A DNA stretch of 64,000 nucleotides from JASGKO01 sp049840595 (GTDB lineage Bacteria; Verrucomicrobiota; Verrucomicrobiia; Chthoniobacterales; Chthoniobacteraceae): the NCBI GenBank assembly GCA_049840595.1, contig JASGKO010000006.1, positions 1-64,000 on the forward strand, given 5' to 3'. The position numbers and the translations under genes were made by a program. The first letter of the stretch is position 1, and each line of letters starts with the position of its first letter. This document shows positions 53,731 to 63,556 of the stretch, in pieces. The notes under the pieces were generated by a model. It worked only from the letters and a program-made list of their open reading frames with translations, ran no database searches and was not told where the DNA came from.

Positions 53731-54321
53731 CTAATCCCGCAGGAGCTTTGCCACCAGCGCGAGGCTGTTCCGTTGCGAGACCATCAGCGGATGGGCGAGG
53801 GAGAAAAGGCAATAGTTGGCACCCGCCGGCATTTGCGAGCTGGTCGCCGGGATGATGATGAGATCCAGCGGCGTCCAAAGGGAAGCGTAGCGCACCTTTT
53901 CCAGCATGGAGGAGTCGGCATTCAGTGCGGCCAGAAAAGGACTGCCGATGCGCATCTGGGCCACGCCGGGCGAGTTCGACAGCCACGCGAAGGCGGTCCC
54001 ATGATTGGGGGCGGAAATGGTAATGAAATGCGTGACCCGGTGCAGGCCGCCCAGCCGCTGCACGTAGTAGCGACTGACGATTCCGCCCATGCTAAAACCG
54101 ATGAGCCGGAACGGCTCGGTTCTGCCAATCTGCGCGTCGATATAATCGCGGAGTTGCAGCGCCAGCTGGTCGAGCCCTGCTGCGCCATTATTCGGCGTGA
54201 GGGCCGGAGTGAAGGTGCGATAGCCTTCGGCCTGCAAATACGCTGCCATGCGCTGCATCTTTTTCGCCGTATCGTGGATGCCATGCACGAGGACGACGTT
54301 CCTCGTCGGGAGGTCGCTCAT
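53731..54321 (-). CDS. Alpha/beta hydrolase, lipase-like
   Basis: Enzyme of 196 residues, no signal peptide. Oxyanion motif VVLVHGIHDTAKKMQ, nucleophile elbow FRLIGFSMGGIVSRYYVQRL, acid region SLWTPLDLIIIPATSS, and His in LFSLAHPLMVSQ. Resembles class 2 lipases/PGAP1-like hydrolases. ATG 54,321 overlaps the glycosidase stop by 4 bases (TCAT on the plus strand), so these genes are coupled and may work on one substrate. Confidence 0.8.
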   Translation of the reverse strand: MSDLPTRNVVLVHGIHDTAKKMQRMAAYLQAEGYRTFTPALTPNNGAAGLDQLALQLRDYIDAQIGRTEPFRLIGFSMGGIVSRYYVQRLGGLHRVTHFITISAPNHGTAFAWLSNSPGVAQMRIGSPFLAALNADSSMLEKVRYASLWTPLDLIIIPATSSQMPAGANYCLFSLAHPLMVSQRNSLALVAKLLRD

Positions 54322-55967
54322 TTTCGCGCGGCCTTGGTGCCCTCGTTGTAAATCTCGCGGATCGGACGGTTCCAGTCTTCATCTTTGAAGAAGGCTCGGA
54401 AGAGCAGGATGTCCCCGCGCCGGACCCCGGCGACGATTTCTTCTTTCCGCTGTTTGATCGGCCCCTCGGTGGGATTGATGATGCTAAAGGCTTTCGGGTA
54501 AATATTGAGCGTGGATTGCGGGGTGGCGGCGAAGCCGCCGAAGGTATGTTCGCGCAGTTCTCGATAGGGCGCGCACACGCTCCAGCCAGCGGGGGTGGGG
54601 AACTCGGGGATGAGCAGCACATCGGGGTGCAGCTTTGCGAGCCGCTTCCACTCGGTGGCGGAAATGAGGCGATCGGAAACCTGACCGTCGCGCTTGTAGA
54701 AATAGTGGACCGAGGAATCGACGTAGAAGAGCGTGCAACCCCAGCGCTTTTGCGCGTAGTCGATCTTCTGGCTCATCTCGGCGATGAAATCGAAGCCCAT
54801 CTGGTCGTGGGTCCATTTTTTGGGATCGTTCCAATCCGGCACGATGCGTGAAGGACGGATGCAGATGCCGGTGCGCAGTCCCGCCTTGCGGAAGAAGGCG
54901 AAATACTCATCCGCCGCCGCGTCCATCTCCGGGGCGAGCTTGGGCAGCACGCGCGGGTCGCCGACGTAGTTGATATTTGCATACTGCTCGCCCTCAATGT
55001 TCCACACGATCATCCCCTGGGCGTTCATGCTCTTGAGGATGGAGAGATGATACTTCGCCTCGGCCATCAGCCGCTTGGCAAAAGCTTTCCGCCCTTTGTC
55101 GCTTACCACATCGAGCAGCGGATCATTGAACCAGCCGCGCGGGTTCTTCGTCGTCTGGTGCACATTCGTCGCCAGCGACAGCATGCCGACCGGGCGGCGA
55201 TCCGGCCAGTTGAGCTGGAACGGGATGGCCGTGGCGAGCTTTTGCATGAGGTCGCCCGCGATGGCAGGAAGGGGCGTCCCTGGCTTGGCGAAACGGAGTG
55301 AGAAATCGTATTCCTTGGTCGCGCCCGGCCCGATCTTCGGATCATCGGCGGAGTTCCACACGCAGGTCGTCATGCGGATGCGGTAGGTGTTGATCCCGAT
55401 GGGCGAGGTGAAGCCGAAGCGCAGTGGCTCGCCTACGCTGTCGTTGCAGGCGACCAACACGCCTTTGCCGTAGTCGGCGGGCAGGGCGGTAAGGTCGTCG
55501 AAATTGTCGCCCACCACCTCGAACTTGCGATCCCACGGGACACCCTTGGGCTGGGCCGGAAAAGTGACCTCCAGCGGTGCGGCTTCAAAGATGGAAATGG
55601 TATCGGGCGAGGTATTGGCGACGGTGAGGCGAATCTTGAGCATATCGCCCACGGGCTGATACACGCACTGCATCGTCCCCCAGGGCGCCTTCAGCGTGCA
55701 GGTGCCGGTCTTGGGGTCGAAGGTCTGCTCGTTGCTGCCGGGAAGCGTGACTTCCTTGCCGATCGTGTCGGTGAGCATGACCTGCCCGGGCTGAAAGACG
55801 CCCGTATGAAGCAGTTCCACGCCATTGTAGCGCAGTGAGGAAAGTCCCTTGTCGTCGAAATGAACCGTTAACTCCGCTCTCGCCAGTGTCAGCATTGAGA
55901 GCAGAACCGCACCGAAGGCCGTAAATCGTCTAGCCACCCTCCTGTGGTGCCCGGGTGCGGGTCTCAA
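54318..55967 (-). CDS. Secreted glycoside hydrolase-like protein
   Basis: Exported protein of about 549 residues. Signal peptide RFTAFGAVLLSMLTLARA. The first half is beta-rich (ELTVHFDDKGLSSLRYNGVE; MLKIRLTVANTSPDTISIFE), the second looks like a TIM barrel: MIVWNIEGEQYANINYVGD, RTGICIRPSRIVPDW, GCTLFYVDSSVHYFYKRD (candidate nucleophile Asp), VLLIPEFPTPAGW. This resembles GH31/GH36-like or an uncharacterised Verrucomicrobia family, so I cannot give a substrate. Start TTG 55,967 lies inside the dnaB 3' end; the true start may be GTG 55,937. Confidence 0.7.
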   Translation of the reverse strand: MRPAPGHHRRVARRFTAFGAVLLSMLTLARAELTVHFDDKGLSSLRYNGVELLHTGVFQPGQVMLTDTIGKEVTLPGSNEQTFDPKTGTCTLKAPWGTMQCVYQPVGDMLKIRLTVANTSPDTISIFEAAPLEVTFPAQPKGVPWDRKFEVVGDNFDDLTALPADYGKGVLVACNDSVGEPLRFGFTSPIGINTYRIRMTTCVWNSADDPKIGPGATKEYDFSLRFAKPGTPLPAIAGDLMQKLATAIPFQLNWPDRRPVGMLSLATNVHQTTKNPRGWFNDPLLDVVSDKGRKAFAKRLMAEAKYHLSILKSMNAQGMIVWNIEGEQYANINYVGDPRVLPKLAPEMDAAADEYFAFFRKAGLRTGICIRPSRIVPDWNDPKKWTHDQMGFDFIAEMSQKIDYAQKRWGCTLFYVDSSVHYFYKRDGQVSDRLISATEWKRLAKLHPDVLLIPEFPTPAGWSVCAPYRELREHTFGGFAATPQSTLNIYPKAFSIINPTEGPIKQRKEEIVAGVRRGDILLFRAFFKDEDWNRPIREIYNEGTKAARK

Positions 55968-57431
55968 AGCGAGTAAATTCCTTCAAGAACGACAGTGCGA
56001 CTTCGCCCACCGGGCCGTTACGCTGCTTGGCGATGATGAGCTCCGCCTCGTCACCGGCTTCCTGCCGTTGCTCGTCGTCCTCGGCATAGGTACGCAGGTA
56101 CGAACGAGTAGTCCGACCAGGTCGGCGTCCTGCTCAATGGAGCCGGATTCACGAAGATCGCTCAGGCGCGGCTTGCCGCCGGTGCGTTGTTCCGGGTTAC
56201 GGTTGAGCTGGGCGAGGACGATGATCGGCAGCTTCAACTCCTTGGCGAGTGCCTTTACGCCCTGGGAAATCTCCGCGATTTCATGCTGGCGGTTGTCCTT
56301 GGCCTTTTTGGAATCGGATTTCAGGAGCTGGAGGTAGTCGATGACGATCAACTCAATATTGTGCATCGCCTTCATCCGGCGGGCGCGGGCGCGCAATTCC
56401 AGAATGCTCAGGCCGGCGGTGTCGTCGATGAACAGCTTGCTGGTCGCGAAGGCCGAAGCGGCCCGGGTGATCGGCTCGAACTCATGCGCGGCGAGGAAGC
56501 CGTCGCGGATTTTTTTCAAGCTGATTTTGGCCCGTGAACAAATCAGACGTTGCACGAGCTGCTGGGTGCTCATTTCCAGGCTGAAAACGCCGACGCCGCG
56601 GTTCAAATCCACCGCCACATGCTCCGCGATATTGAGCGCAAAGGCGGTTTTGCCCATACTCGGGCGGGCGGCGATGACGATCATTTCCGCCTCGTGCAGA
56701 CCGTCGGTCATCGCGTCGAGATCGCCAAAACCAGTCGAAAGGCCGCTGATCGCTCCCTTGCGGGCGAAGAGTTTTTCGATGGATTCGATGGCCTCCATCA
56801 CCTGATCGCGGATGTTGCTTTCCTTCTTCTGCCGGCGCTTGTCGGCGATGTTGAAAATGCTCTTTTCGACCTCATCGAGCAGGCCGTTGACCTCCCCCTG
56901 ATCCTCGTAAGCGCGCGACGCGCACTCTGTGCAACTCTTGATAATCTCCCGCAGGACGTGCTTTTCCCGCACAATCTCCAGGTAGTAAGTGACGTTCGCT
57001 GCCGTGGGGACGAAGGAATACAAATCCGCCACAAAACCGGGGCCACCCACCTGATCGAGAACCTTTTTATCTTTCAGCGTCTGGGTGAGCGTGATCATGT
57101 CGATCGGCACTCCTTTGTCGTGGAGCGCGATCAGCGTCTCATAGACGGTGGCATGGGCCGGGATGTGGAACGACTCGGCGGTGACGCTTTCGATACAGGC
57201 TCCCACCACGTCGGCAGTGGGGGATACGAGCAGGGACCCGAGAACACCCTGTTCGGCCTCGGCCGAGTGGGGGAGCACCCTGTGAATATCTGGTAAATAA
57301 CTTCCGGTTTTTGTCCCGTTATCCTGTTTCCTTCCCGCCGGATTGCTCCCGGCAGGTCGCCCGTTTTCTGCCACCATGGATGGTTGCCCGTTCGACATGA
57401 ATGAATACTGCTTGCTGTTCGATGCCTGCAC
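55930..57431 (-). CDS. dnaB: Replicative DNA helicase DnaB, one frameshift
   Basis: Unwinds DNA at the replication fork. N-terminal DnaB domain (LPHSAEAEQGVLGSLLVSPT; DKGVPIDMITLTQTLKDKKV), linker, and RecA-like domain with Walker A AARPSMGKTAFALNIAEHV, GVGVFSLEMSTQQLVQRLI, IELIVIDYLQLLKS and LKLPIIVLAQLNRNPEQRTG. An indel near 56,098 hides the C-terminus; corrected it continues TYAEDDEQRQEAGDEAELII and reaches the stop at 55930-55932 about 500 residues on. GTG 57,431 or ATG 57,398 starts; the hairpin at 57437 favours the latter. Downstream of rplI, the usual bacterial order. Confidence 0.96.
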
Positions 57432-57436
57432 AAAGA

Positions 57437-57464
57437 AACGGCCGATGCTTTAACATCGGCCGTT
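57437..57464 (-). terminator. Hairpin between rplI and dnaB
   Basis: AACGGCCGATG (57464-57454 read leftwards) pairs exactly with CATCGGCCGTT around a 6-base loop, followed by TCTTTG. It sits immediately upstream of the GTG at 57431, so it may attenuate dnaB transcription after rplI. Confidence 0.7.
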
Positions 57465-57498
57465 GACTTTGAAAATTGAAAAACCGCGGCGGCCGAAA

Positions 57499-58044
57499 TT
57501 ACTTCGTGTGGCGGGCCTTCGGCTTGGCCTTGTAGCCTTCCGTCTTGGCTTCCGCGCCTTCTTCCTCGGCACCTTCTTCCGCTTCGGCGTTGGCCGACTT
57601 GACGGTCAGGTTGAGGGTGGCGGTTACGTCGTGATGCAGCTTGATGGTCACTTCGTGGTTGCCGGTGGTCTTGATCGGATGCTCGAGGACGATGCGATGA
57701 CGATCGATTTCGACGTTGAGCTCACTCTTGATCTTGTCGGCCAGATCCTTGGCGGTGATGGAGCCGAACGCCTTGCCGTTCTCGCCGGTTTCCAGCGTGA
57801 GGGTGAGCTTGAGCTTGTTGATCTTGCGGCCCGTTTCCTCGGCTTCGTTCAGTTCCTTGGCTTCACGCTCGGCGCGCTTGGCCTTGAGGGTGTTGATCTT
57901 CTTGAGGGTGGTAGGCGTCACCTCGTAAGCCTTGCCGAAGGGGATGAGGAAGTTGCGGGCATAGCCAGCCTTCACCTTCACGACATCGGCTTCCGCGCCG
58001 AGGCCGGGAATGTTTTCGATCAAAATTACTTCGGAAGTAGGCAT
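57499..58044 (-). CDS. rplI: Ribosomal protein bL9
   Basis: Large-subunit protein of 181 residues. N-terminal domain VILIENIPGLGAEADVVKVK and GYARNFLIPFGKAYE is canonical; then the connecting helix (KAKRAEREAKELNEAEETG), the C-terminal domain (GKAFGSITAKDLADKIKS) and an acidic/basic tail (EAEEGAEEEGAEAKTEGYKA) absent from E. coli bL9. Its usual upstream partners rpsF, ssb and rpsR are not in the window; a gene in the opposite orientation lies there. dnaB follows. Confidence 0.96.
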   Translation of the reverse strand: MPTSEVILIENIPGLGAEADVVKVKAGYARNFLIPFGKAYEVTPTTLKKINTLKAKRAEREAKELNEAEETGRKINKLKLTLTLETGENGKAFGSITAKDLADKIKSELNVEIDRHRIVLEHPIKTTGNHEVTIKLHHDVTATLNLTVKSANAEAEEGAEEEGAEAKTEGYKAKPKARHTK

Positions 58045-58287
58045 AAATGTTAAAGTTTAAAAGTCTGCGTTCGTTAAAGCGGGTGGGATGGATACGCTGG
58101 AACCGATAGACTGTCAACCGAAGAATCTACACAAGATGCCCCAATCGATTTTCCGTTCCCTGGTTTTGGGCGGGAATGACCGGCAGGGAGGGCGATTAGG
58201 GCGTGAATTGTCCTTAAATCACCATCGGTTTTACCTTCGGCATGGAAGCTGCTGAATCAATTTTGCAATCCAAGACCGATTTTTATC
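58045..58287. other. Divergent control region of rplI and a hybrid kinase
   Basis: Some 240 bases between divergent starts. No tRNA, palindrome or clear -35/-10 pair was found by eye on either strand. Confidence 0.4.
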
Positions 58288-61200
58288 GTGCCCGTCCTTT
58301 TCCATAACGCTCCGCTCCCGGAACAAGAAAGCGCCCGCCTGCGCGCGCTGCGGCGTTATGAGATCCTAGACACGCCGGCGGAAAAGGTCTTCGACGATTT
58401 ATTGAAGCTGGCGGCGCAGATTTGCCAGACCCCCATCGGCCTGATCACTTTCGTGGATGGCAATCGGCAGTGGTTCAAGTCCCGCATTCGCTTTTACACC
58501 CAGGAGATTTCGCGCGACATCTCCTTTTGCGCCCACACCATCCTGCAGGACGACGTGATGGAAGTGCCGGATGCCCGGGCGGATGAACGATTTTCCAGCA
58601 GCCCGATGGTGATTGGCGGCCCGGCGATCAGCTACTACGCCGGGACCCCGTTGCTGACGCCCGATGGGCATGCGATTGGGACGATTTGCGTAATGGACCG
58701 TGTCCCGCGCAAGCTGCTCCCCGAGCAGCAGGAATCGCTCAAGATTCTGGCCCGGGAGGTGATTACCCATCTCGAACTCCGTGTGCAGGCGGCCGAGGCG
58801 GCCAGCTACATGGAGGAAAGCGAGCGCTCCGAAATGGCTCTCCGCGAGAGTGAGGAGCGTTTCCAGCGCTTCATGGACTACGGCCCGGTGGTGGCCTACA
58901 TCAAGGATGAGGATGGGCGCTTTCTCTACGTCAACCGCCGTTTCGAAGTCGAAATGGGCGGCAAGCTGGAAAAGATCCGTGGCAAGACGGGCGAGGCATT
59001 TTTGCCTTCGGAGTACCGTCAAGCCGCTGCATGTGAACGACCGCCTGGTGTTGCAGGAAAACCATCCGATGGAATTCATCGAAACGGTGCCCGACAAAAG
59101 CGGCGTGGTGAAGCAATGGCTTTCCTTCAAGTTTCCCATTGAGGATGAACTGGGGCGCCGTTTCCTGGGCGGGGTGTCGCTGGATGTGACCGAGAAGCGC
59201 AAGGCGGAGCTGCTCCTGCAGGAGAGCGAGGCGGCGTTTCGTGAGCTTTTCGACGAAGCCCCGGTGGCCTACCACGAGGTGGATACCCAGGGTTGCCTGA
59301 CCCGCGTCAACCACACGGAGCTTTCCCTGCTCGGCTATACGGCGGAGGAAATGGTGGGCAAGCCGGTGTGGACTTTCATTCAAGATCGCATGTCTCCCGA
59401 AGCCATTCGGGCCAAGCTGACCGGTGAGATGCAACTGAAGACTTACGAACGCACGTTCCGGCGCAAGGACGGGACGCTGGTCCCGATGCTGATCGAGGAA
59501 CGTCTGATGAAGGACTCCGACGGCAAGGTCAGCGGCATCCGCTCCACGTTGCAGGACATCAGCCGGCGTAAGGAAATTGAGAACGAACTGGCCGAGGCGA
59601 TGGACGTCGCGCTCGAATCCGCCCGCGTGAAATCGCAGTTCCTGGCGAACATGAGCCACGAAATCCGCACCCCGATGAACGGCATCATCGGCATGACGGA
59701 TTTGCTGCTCGATACCCAGATGAACGCCAAGCAGCAGGATTTTGCCCGCACGATCCAAGCGAGCGCCGCCGGCTTGCTGCACATTATCAACGACATCCTC
59801 GATTTCTCGAAGATGGAGGCCGGCATGATGCGCTTCGATACCGTGGAGTTCGATCTGCGCGAGGTGGTGGAGAGCACGGTGGAAATGCTCGCCTGCCGCG
59901 CCTTGCAAAAGGGCATCGAGCTGCAATCCCTCGTCGATCACAACCTGCCCGAGCGGGTCTCCGGCGATCCGGGGCGTCTGCGCCAGGTCCTGGCCAACCT
60001 GACTGGAAACGCGATCAAGTTTACCGACCGCGGTGCGGTGCTGGTCGAGGCCACCCGGCGCCAGGATGAAAAGGGCCAGGTGACGATCTGCTTTTCCATT
60101 CAGGATACCGGCATCGGCATTTCGGCCGAGCAGCAGGACCGGCTCTTCCAGCCCTTCAGCCAGGCGGATGGCTCGACCACCCGCAAATACGGCGGTACGG
60201 GTCTGGGCCTCGCCATCAGCAAGCAGATCGTGGAGCAAATGGGCGGGGAAATCGGTGTGGAAAGCAGTGCCGGCATCGGTTCCCACTTCTGGTTCACCGC
60301 GCCCTATGGCCGCGTGGATTCCAGCCACTCCCGGCTGGCCAACTGCCTCGCCAGCCGGCGCGGGCTCGTGGTGGCGCCCGGGGAATGGCTTCGCCGCACG
60401 GTCATCATGGATCTGGGCGGTTGTGGCATGGAGATGGAGGGGATTGCCGATCACGGAATGGCCCTGGCGACGCTGCGCGGGAAAAAGACCGATCTGCTGG
60501 TGCTGGATTTTTCCCGGGACTGGTCCGCCTGCTCGGATCTGGTGCGGGAAGTCCGCGATGATGAAACTTTGCACGGCACCCGCATCGTGGCGCTGGCCCC
60601 GCTGGACCGCGTGCCCGATACGCACGATGCCACGATCGACGCCTGGGTGGACAAGCCCCTGCGCATGCGTGCGCTGGTCGATGCCGCCTCCGGCGAGACG
60701 GCGGGATCGGCCAAGGCCGCCGAGGTGGAAGAGCCCGCCGCGAGCGAACGCGGGCCGCTGAGCAGTTCGCTGCGCGTCCTGCTGGTGGAGGACAATCCCG
60801 TGAACCAAAAAGTGGCCCGCCAGCTCCTGCGCAAGCGCGGCTATCAAAACGTGGTCGTCTCCAACGGGCTGGAGGCGCTCGCCTTCCTCGGGGCCAATGA
60901 CTGCGACATTATTTTCATGGATTGCCAGATGCCGCTGATGGATGGCTACGCCACCACCACGGAGATTCGCCGCCGCGAAGGCCGCGACCGGCATACCTGG
61001 GTCGTCGCGATGACCGCGCACTCGCTGGATGGGGATCGCGAGAAGTGCATCGCCGCCGGGATGGACGATTACATGAGCAAGCCGGTGAAAATCGCCACGC
61101 TCGACGCCGTGATGGAGCGCTATCGCATGGTCATCAAGGAGCCCGTCGTGGAAAGCGCCCTGGCCAGCCTGCGCGAGATGGGCGACGAGGCCATGATCGG

Positions 61201-61483
61201 GGAGCTGGTCGAGCTGTTTTTACAAAATGCGCCGGAGCATTTGCTCAACGCCCGCGAAGCCTTTGCCGAGGCCGATCTGCCCAAGCTGGCGCGCTCCATT
61301 CATTCGTTGAAGGGCAGCGCGAGCAACTTCGGCGCCCAGCATCTTTGCGAGTTGTGCGCACGGCTTGAGGCGGTGGCCCATGGACACCAGGGGGGCGAGC
61401 CCGCCTTTTTACTTGATGCCATTGATCATGAGTTCCAGTGTGTAGCGCGTGCGCTTGAGCCGTCGCGCCAACACGTTTCATGA
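58288..61483 (+). CDS. Hybrid sensor histidine kinase: GAF-PAS-PAS-HisKA-HATPase-REC-HPt, one frameshift
   Basis: Cytoplasmic multistep phosphorelay kinase of about 1064 residues. N-terminal GAF domain (ICQTPIGLITFVDGNRQWFK; ISFCAHTILQDDVMEV; YAGTPLLTPDGHAIGTICVM), two PAS domains (FMDYGPVVAYIKDEDGRFLY; DEAPVAYHEVDTQGCLTRVN), HisKA with FLANMSHEIRTPMNGIIGMT, HATPase with DTGIGISAEQQDRLFQPFSQ and GGTGLGLAISKQIVEQMGGE, a degenerate receiver-like part (LLVLDFSRDWSACSD), a full receiver (VLLVEDNPVNQKVAR; IIFMDCQMPLMDG; MSKPVKI) and an HPt domain (ARSIHSLKGSASNFGAQHL). Start is GTG. The frame breaks near 59,018, inside the first PAS. Stop overlaps the next ATG. Confidence 0.92.
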
Positions 61484-62035
61484 AAATTCTGATCGCCGAA
61501 GATGATCCCGTCGCGTCGAGGATCCTGCAACTGACCCTGGAGTACTCTCGGGCACCAGGTGATCGTCGCGGAAAACGGCCAGCTCGCCTGGGAGCGCTTC
61601 GACAAGGAGCCCGTCCGCATCATCGTCAGCGACTGGATGATGCCCGACGTGGACGGGCTGGAGTTCTGCCGCCGCGTGCGCTCGCGCCCGAAGACGGACT
61701 ACACCTATTTCATCCTGCTCACTGCCAACCATCCGGCGAAGGACAACCTGCGCAAGGCGATGGATGCCGGCGTGGACGACTTCCTCGCCAAGCCGCTCGA
61801 TCGCGAGGCGATCTGGATGCGCCTGCGGGTGGCCGAGCGCATTCTCGAATACACCAAGCAAATCTCCCAGCTCCAGCAGCTCATCCCGATCTGCATGTTT
61901 TGCAAAAAAGTCCGCGACGACGGCGACTACTGGGAGCAGCTCGAGACCTACATCTCCGCCCAGACCGGCAGCAGCTTCACCCACGGCATCTGCCCCGATT
62001 GCTACAAGGATCAGATGCGCAAGCTGGGCTTGTAA
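61480..62035 (+). CDS. Receiver protein with C-terminal CxxC zinc-ribbon tail, one frameshift
   Basis: Protein of about 184 residues. Receiver MKILIAEDDPVASRILQLTL (acidic pair), VSDWMMPDVDGLEF (phospho-Asp), FLAKPLDREAIWMRL (Lys); then a helix and the motif CMFCKKVRDDGDYWEQLETY followed by HGICPDCYKDQMRKLGL, a CxxC...CPxC zinc-binding unit common at the end of sensory kinases. No DNA-binding domain, so it relays phosphate or binds a partner. An indel near 61,550 breaks the frame. ATG overlaps the kinase stop (ATGA), so it is the cognate regulator. Confidence 0.87.
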
Positions 62036-62051
62036 ATCCAGCGAAGAGGAG

Positions 62052-62123
62052 CCAGCGAAAGACACGGGATAAACGAAAATTTCAGAATTTTCCCTTTTCG
62101 CATTTTTCGCGTATCTGGCTGGA
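62052..62123. repeat. Dispersed inverted repeat, family E-like
   Basis: CCAGCGAAA...ATAAACGAAAAT is followed by GCGTATCTGGCTGG with partial complementarity, resembling the unit at 39735-39798. It contains a small hairpin (GAAAATTTCAGAATTTTC). Lies between the response regulator and the racemase gene. Confidence 0.4.
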
Positions 62124-62245
62124 AAATTCTCCTGCTGGAATCGCTGCGTAAAAATGGTGAGGGAGTATAAAAATGCGCATTAGCCGGTTCGGGCGGTTTG
62201 TAGCGTGGCAATTTTGGGATTATTTATTCATAGTGATTCCTCCCA

Positions 62246-63556
62246 ATGACCACTGATTCCGTTTTTTCCAAGATCGCCGCCCCCCATCATTCGCTCACTG
62301 CGGCCGAGGTCGCCGAAATCGTCGCCGCCGCCTGTCCGATGGCGGATTACGAGGGCCAGCGCGTGCTCGTCATCATTCCCGATGCCACCCGCACCGCACC
62401 GGTCGGGCTCGTCTTCAAGGCCCTCCACGCGCAGATCGGCGCCGCCGCCAAGGCTGTGGACGTGATGGTCGCGCTCGGCACACACCCGCCGATGACGCAG
62501 GAGGCGATTTGCGCCCGCCTGGAATTTTCGCCCGAGGAACGCGCCGGAAAATACGCGCAGGTGCAGTTGCTCAACCACGAGTGGGACAACCCCGAGGCCC
62601 TCACCTCGCTGGGCGTGATCCCCTCCGCGGAGATCAGCGAGCTTTCCCGCGGCCTGTTCGCGATGGATGTCGAGGTGAAGGTCAACCGGCATCTCTTCGA
62701 GTACGACCGGCTCATTATCATCGGCCCGGTCTTCCCGCACGAGGTGGTCGGCTTCTCCGGCGGCAACAAGTATCTCTTCCCCGGCGTCGCGGGCGAGGAA
62801 ATCCTCAATTTCTTCCATTGGCTGGGCGCGGTGATTACGAACCCCATGATCATCGGCAACAAGTGGACGCCGGTGCGCAAGGTGGTGGACCGCGCGGGCC
62901 GCATGGTGCAGCTGCCGAAGCTCTGCTTCTGCCTCGTCGTCGAGCATGGCAATCTCGCCGGTCTCTTTGCCGGCTCGCCCGAAGGCGCGTGGGACCAGGC
63001 CAGCGAGCTGTCGCGCGCACTCCACATCGAGTTCAAGGAAAAGCCCTTCCACACCATTCTTTCCTGCGCCCCGCCGATGTACGACGAACTCTGGGTCGGC
63101 GGCAAGTGCATGTACAAGCTCGAGCCCGTGCTGGCCGATGGTGGGGAGCTCATCATCTACGCGCCGCACATTCACGAGATTTCCGTCGTCCACGGCCGCC
63201 TCATCGAGGAGGTCGGCTACCATTGCTGCGAGTATTTCCGCCAGCAGTGGGACCGGTTCAAGGATTACCCCTGGGGGGTAATCGCCCACTCCACCCACGT
63301 GCGCGGCATCGGCAGGTTTGAGGATGGCGTGGAAAAGTGCCGCGCCAAAGTCACGCTCGCCACCGGCATCCCGCGCGAGATTTGCGAGAAGATCAATCTC
63401 GGCTACCGCGATCCGGCGACGATCAATCCCGCCGATTACGCCAACCGTGAGGACGAAGGCGTGCTGCTCGTGCCGAAGGCCGGCGAGATGCTCTACCAGT
63501 TGCGCCAGCCCGCGCCCTGGGCCGATCTCTCACAGTTCCAATCCACGCAGGACTGA
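62246..63556 (+). CDS. LarA-family (DUF2088) nickel-dependent hydroxyacid racemase/epimerase
   Basis: Protein of 436 residues. Motifs match the LarA superfamily: IIPDATRTAPVGLVFKAL, VALGTHPPMTQEAICARLEF (conserved His), VFPHEVVGFSGGNKYLFPGV (His and the lysine that binds the nickel pincer cofactor), and WGVIAHSTHVRGIG. LarA itself racemises lactate; other members act on malate, phenyllactate or sugar acids. The adjacent sugar kinase points to a sugar acid. No larB, larC or larE (cofactor synthesis) is in the window. Start ATG 62,246. Confidence 0.87.
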   Translation: MTTDSVFSKIAAPHHSLTAAEVAEIVAAACPMADYEGQRVLVIIPDATRTAPVGLVFKALHAQIGAAAKAVDVMVALGTHPPMTQEAICARLEFSPEERAGKYAQVQLLNHEWDNPEALTSLGVIPSAEISELSRGLFAMDVEVKVNRHLFEYDRLIIIGPVFPHEVVGFSGGNKYLFPGVAGEEILNFFHWLGAVITNPMIIGNKWTPVRKVVDRAGRMVQLPKLCFCLVVEHGNLAGLFAGSPEGAWDQASELSRALHIEFKEKPFHTILSCAPPMYDELWVGGKCMYKLEPVLADGGELIIYAPHIHEISVVHGRLIEEVGYHCCEYFRQQWDRFKDYPWGVIAHSTHVRGIGRFEDGVEKCRAKVTLATGIPREICEKINLGYRDPATINPADYANREDEGVLLVPKAGEMLYQLRQPAPWADLSQFQSTQD

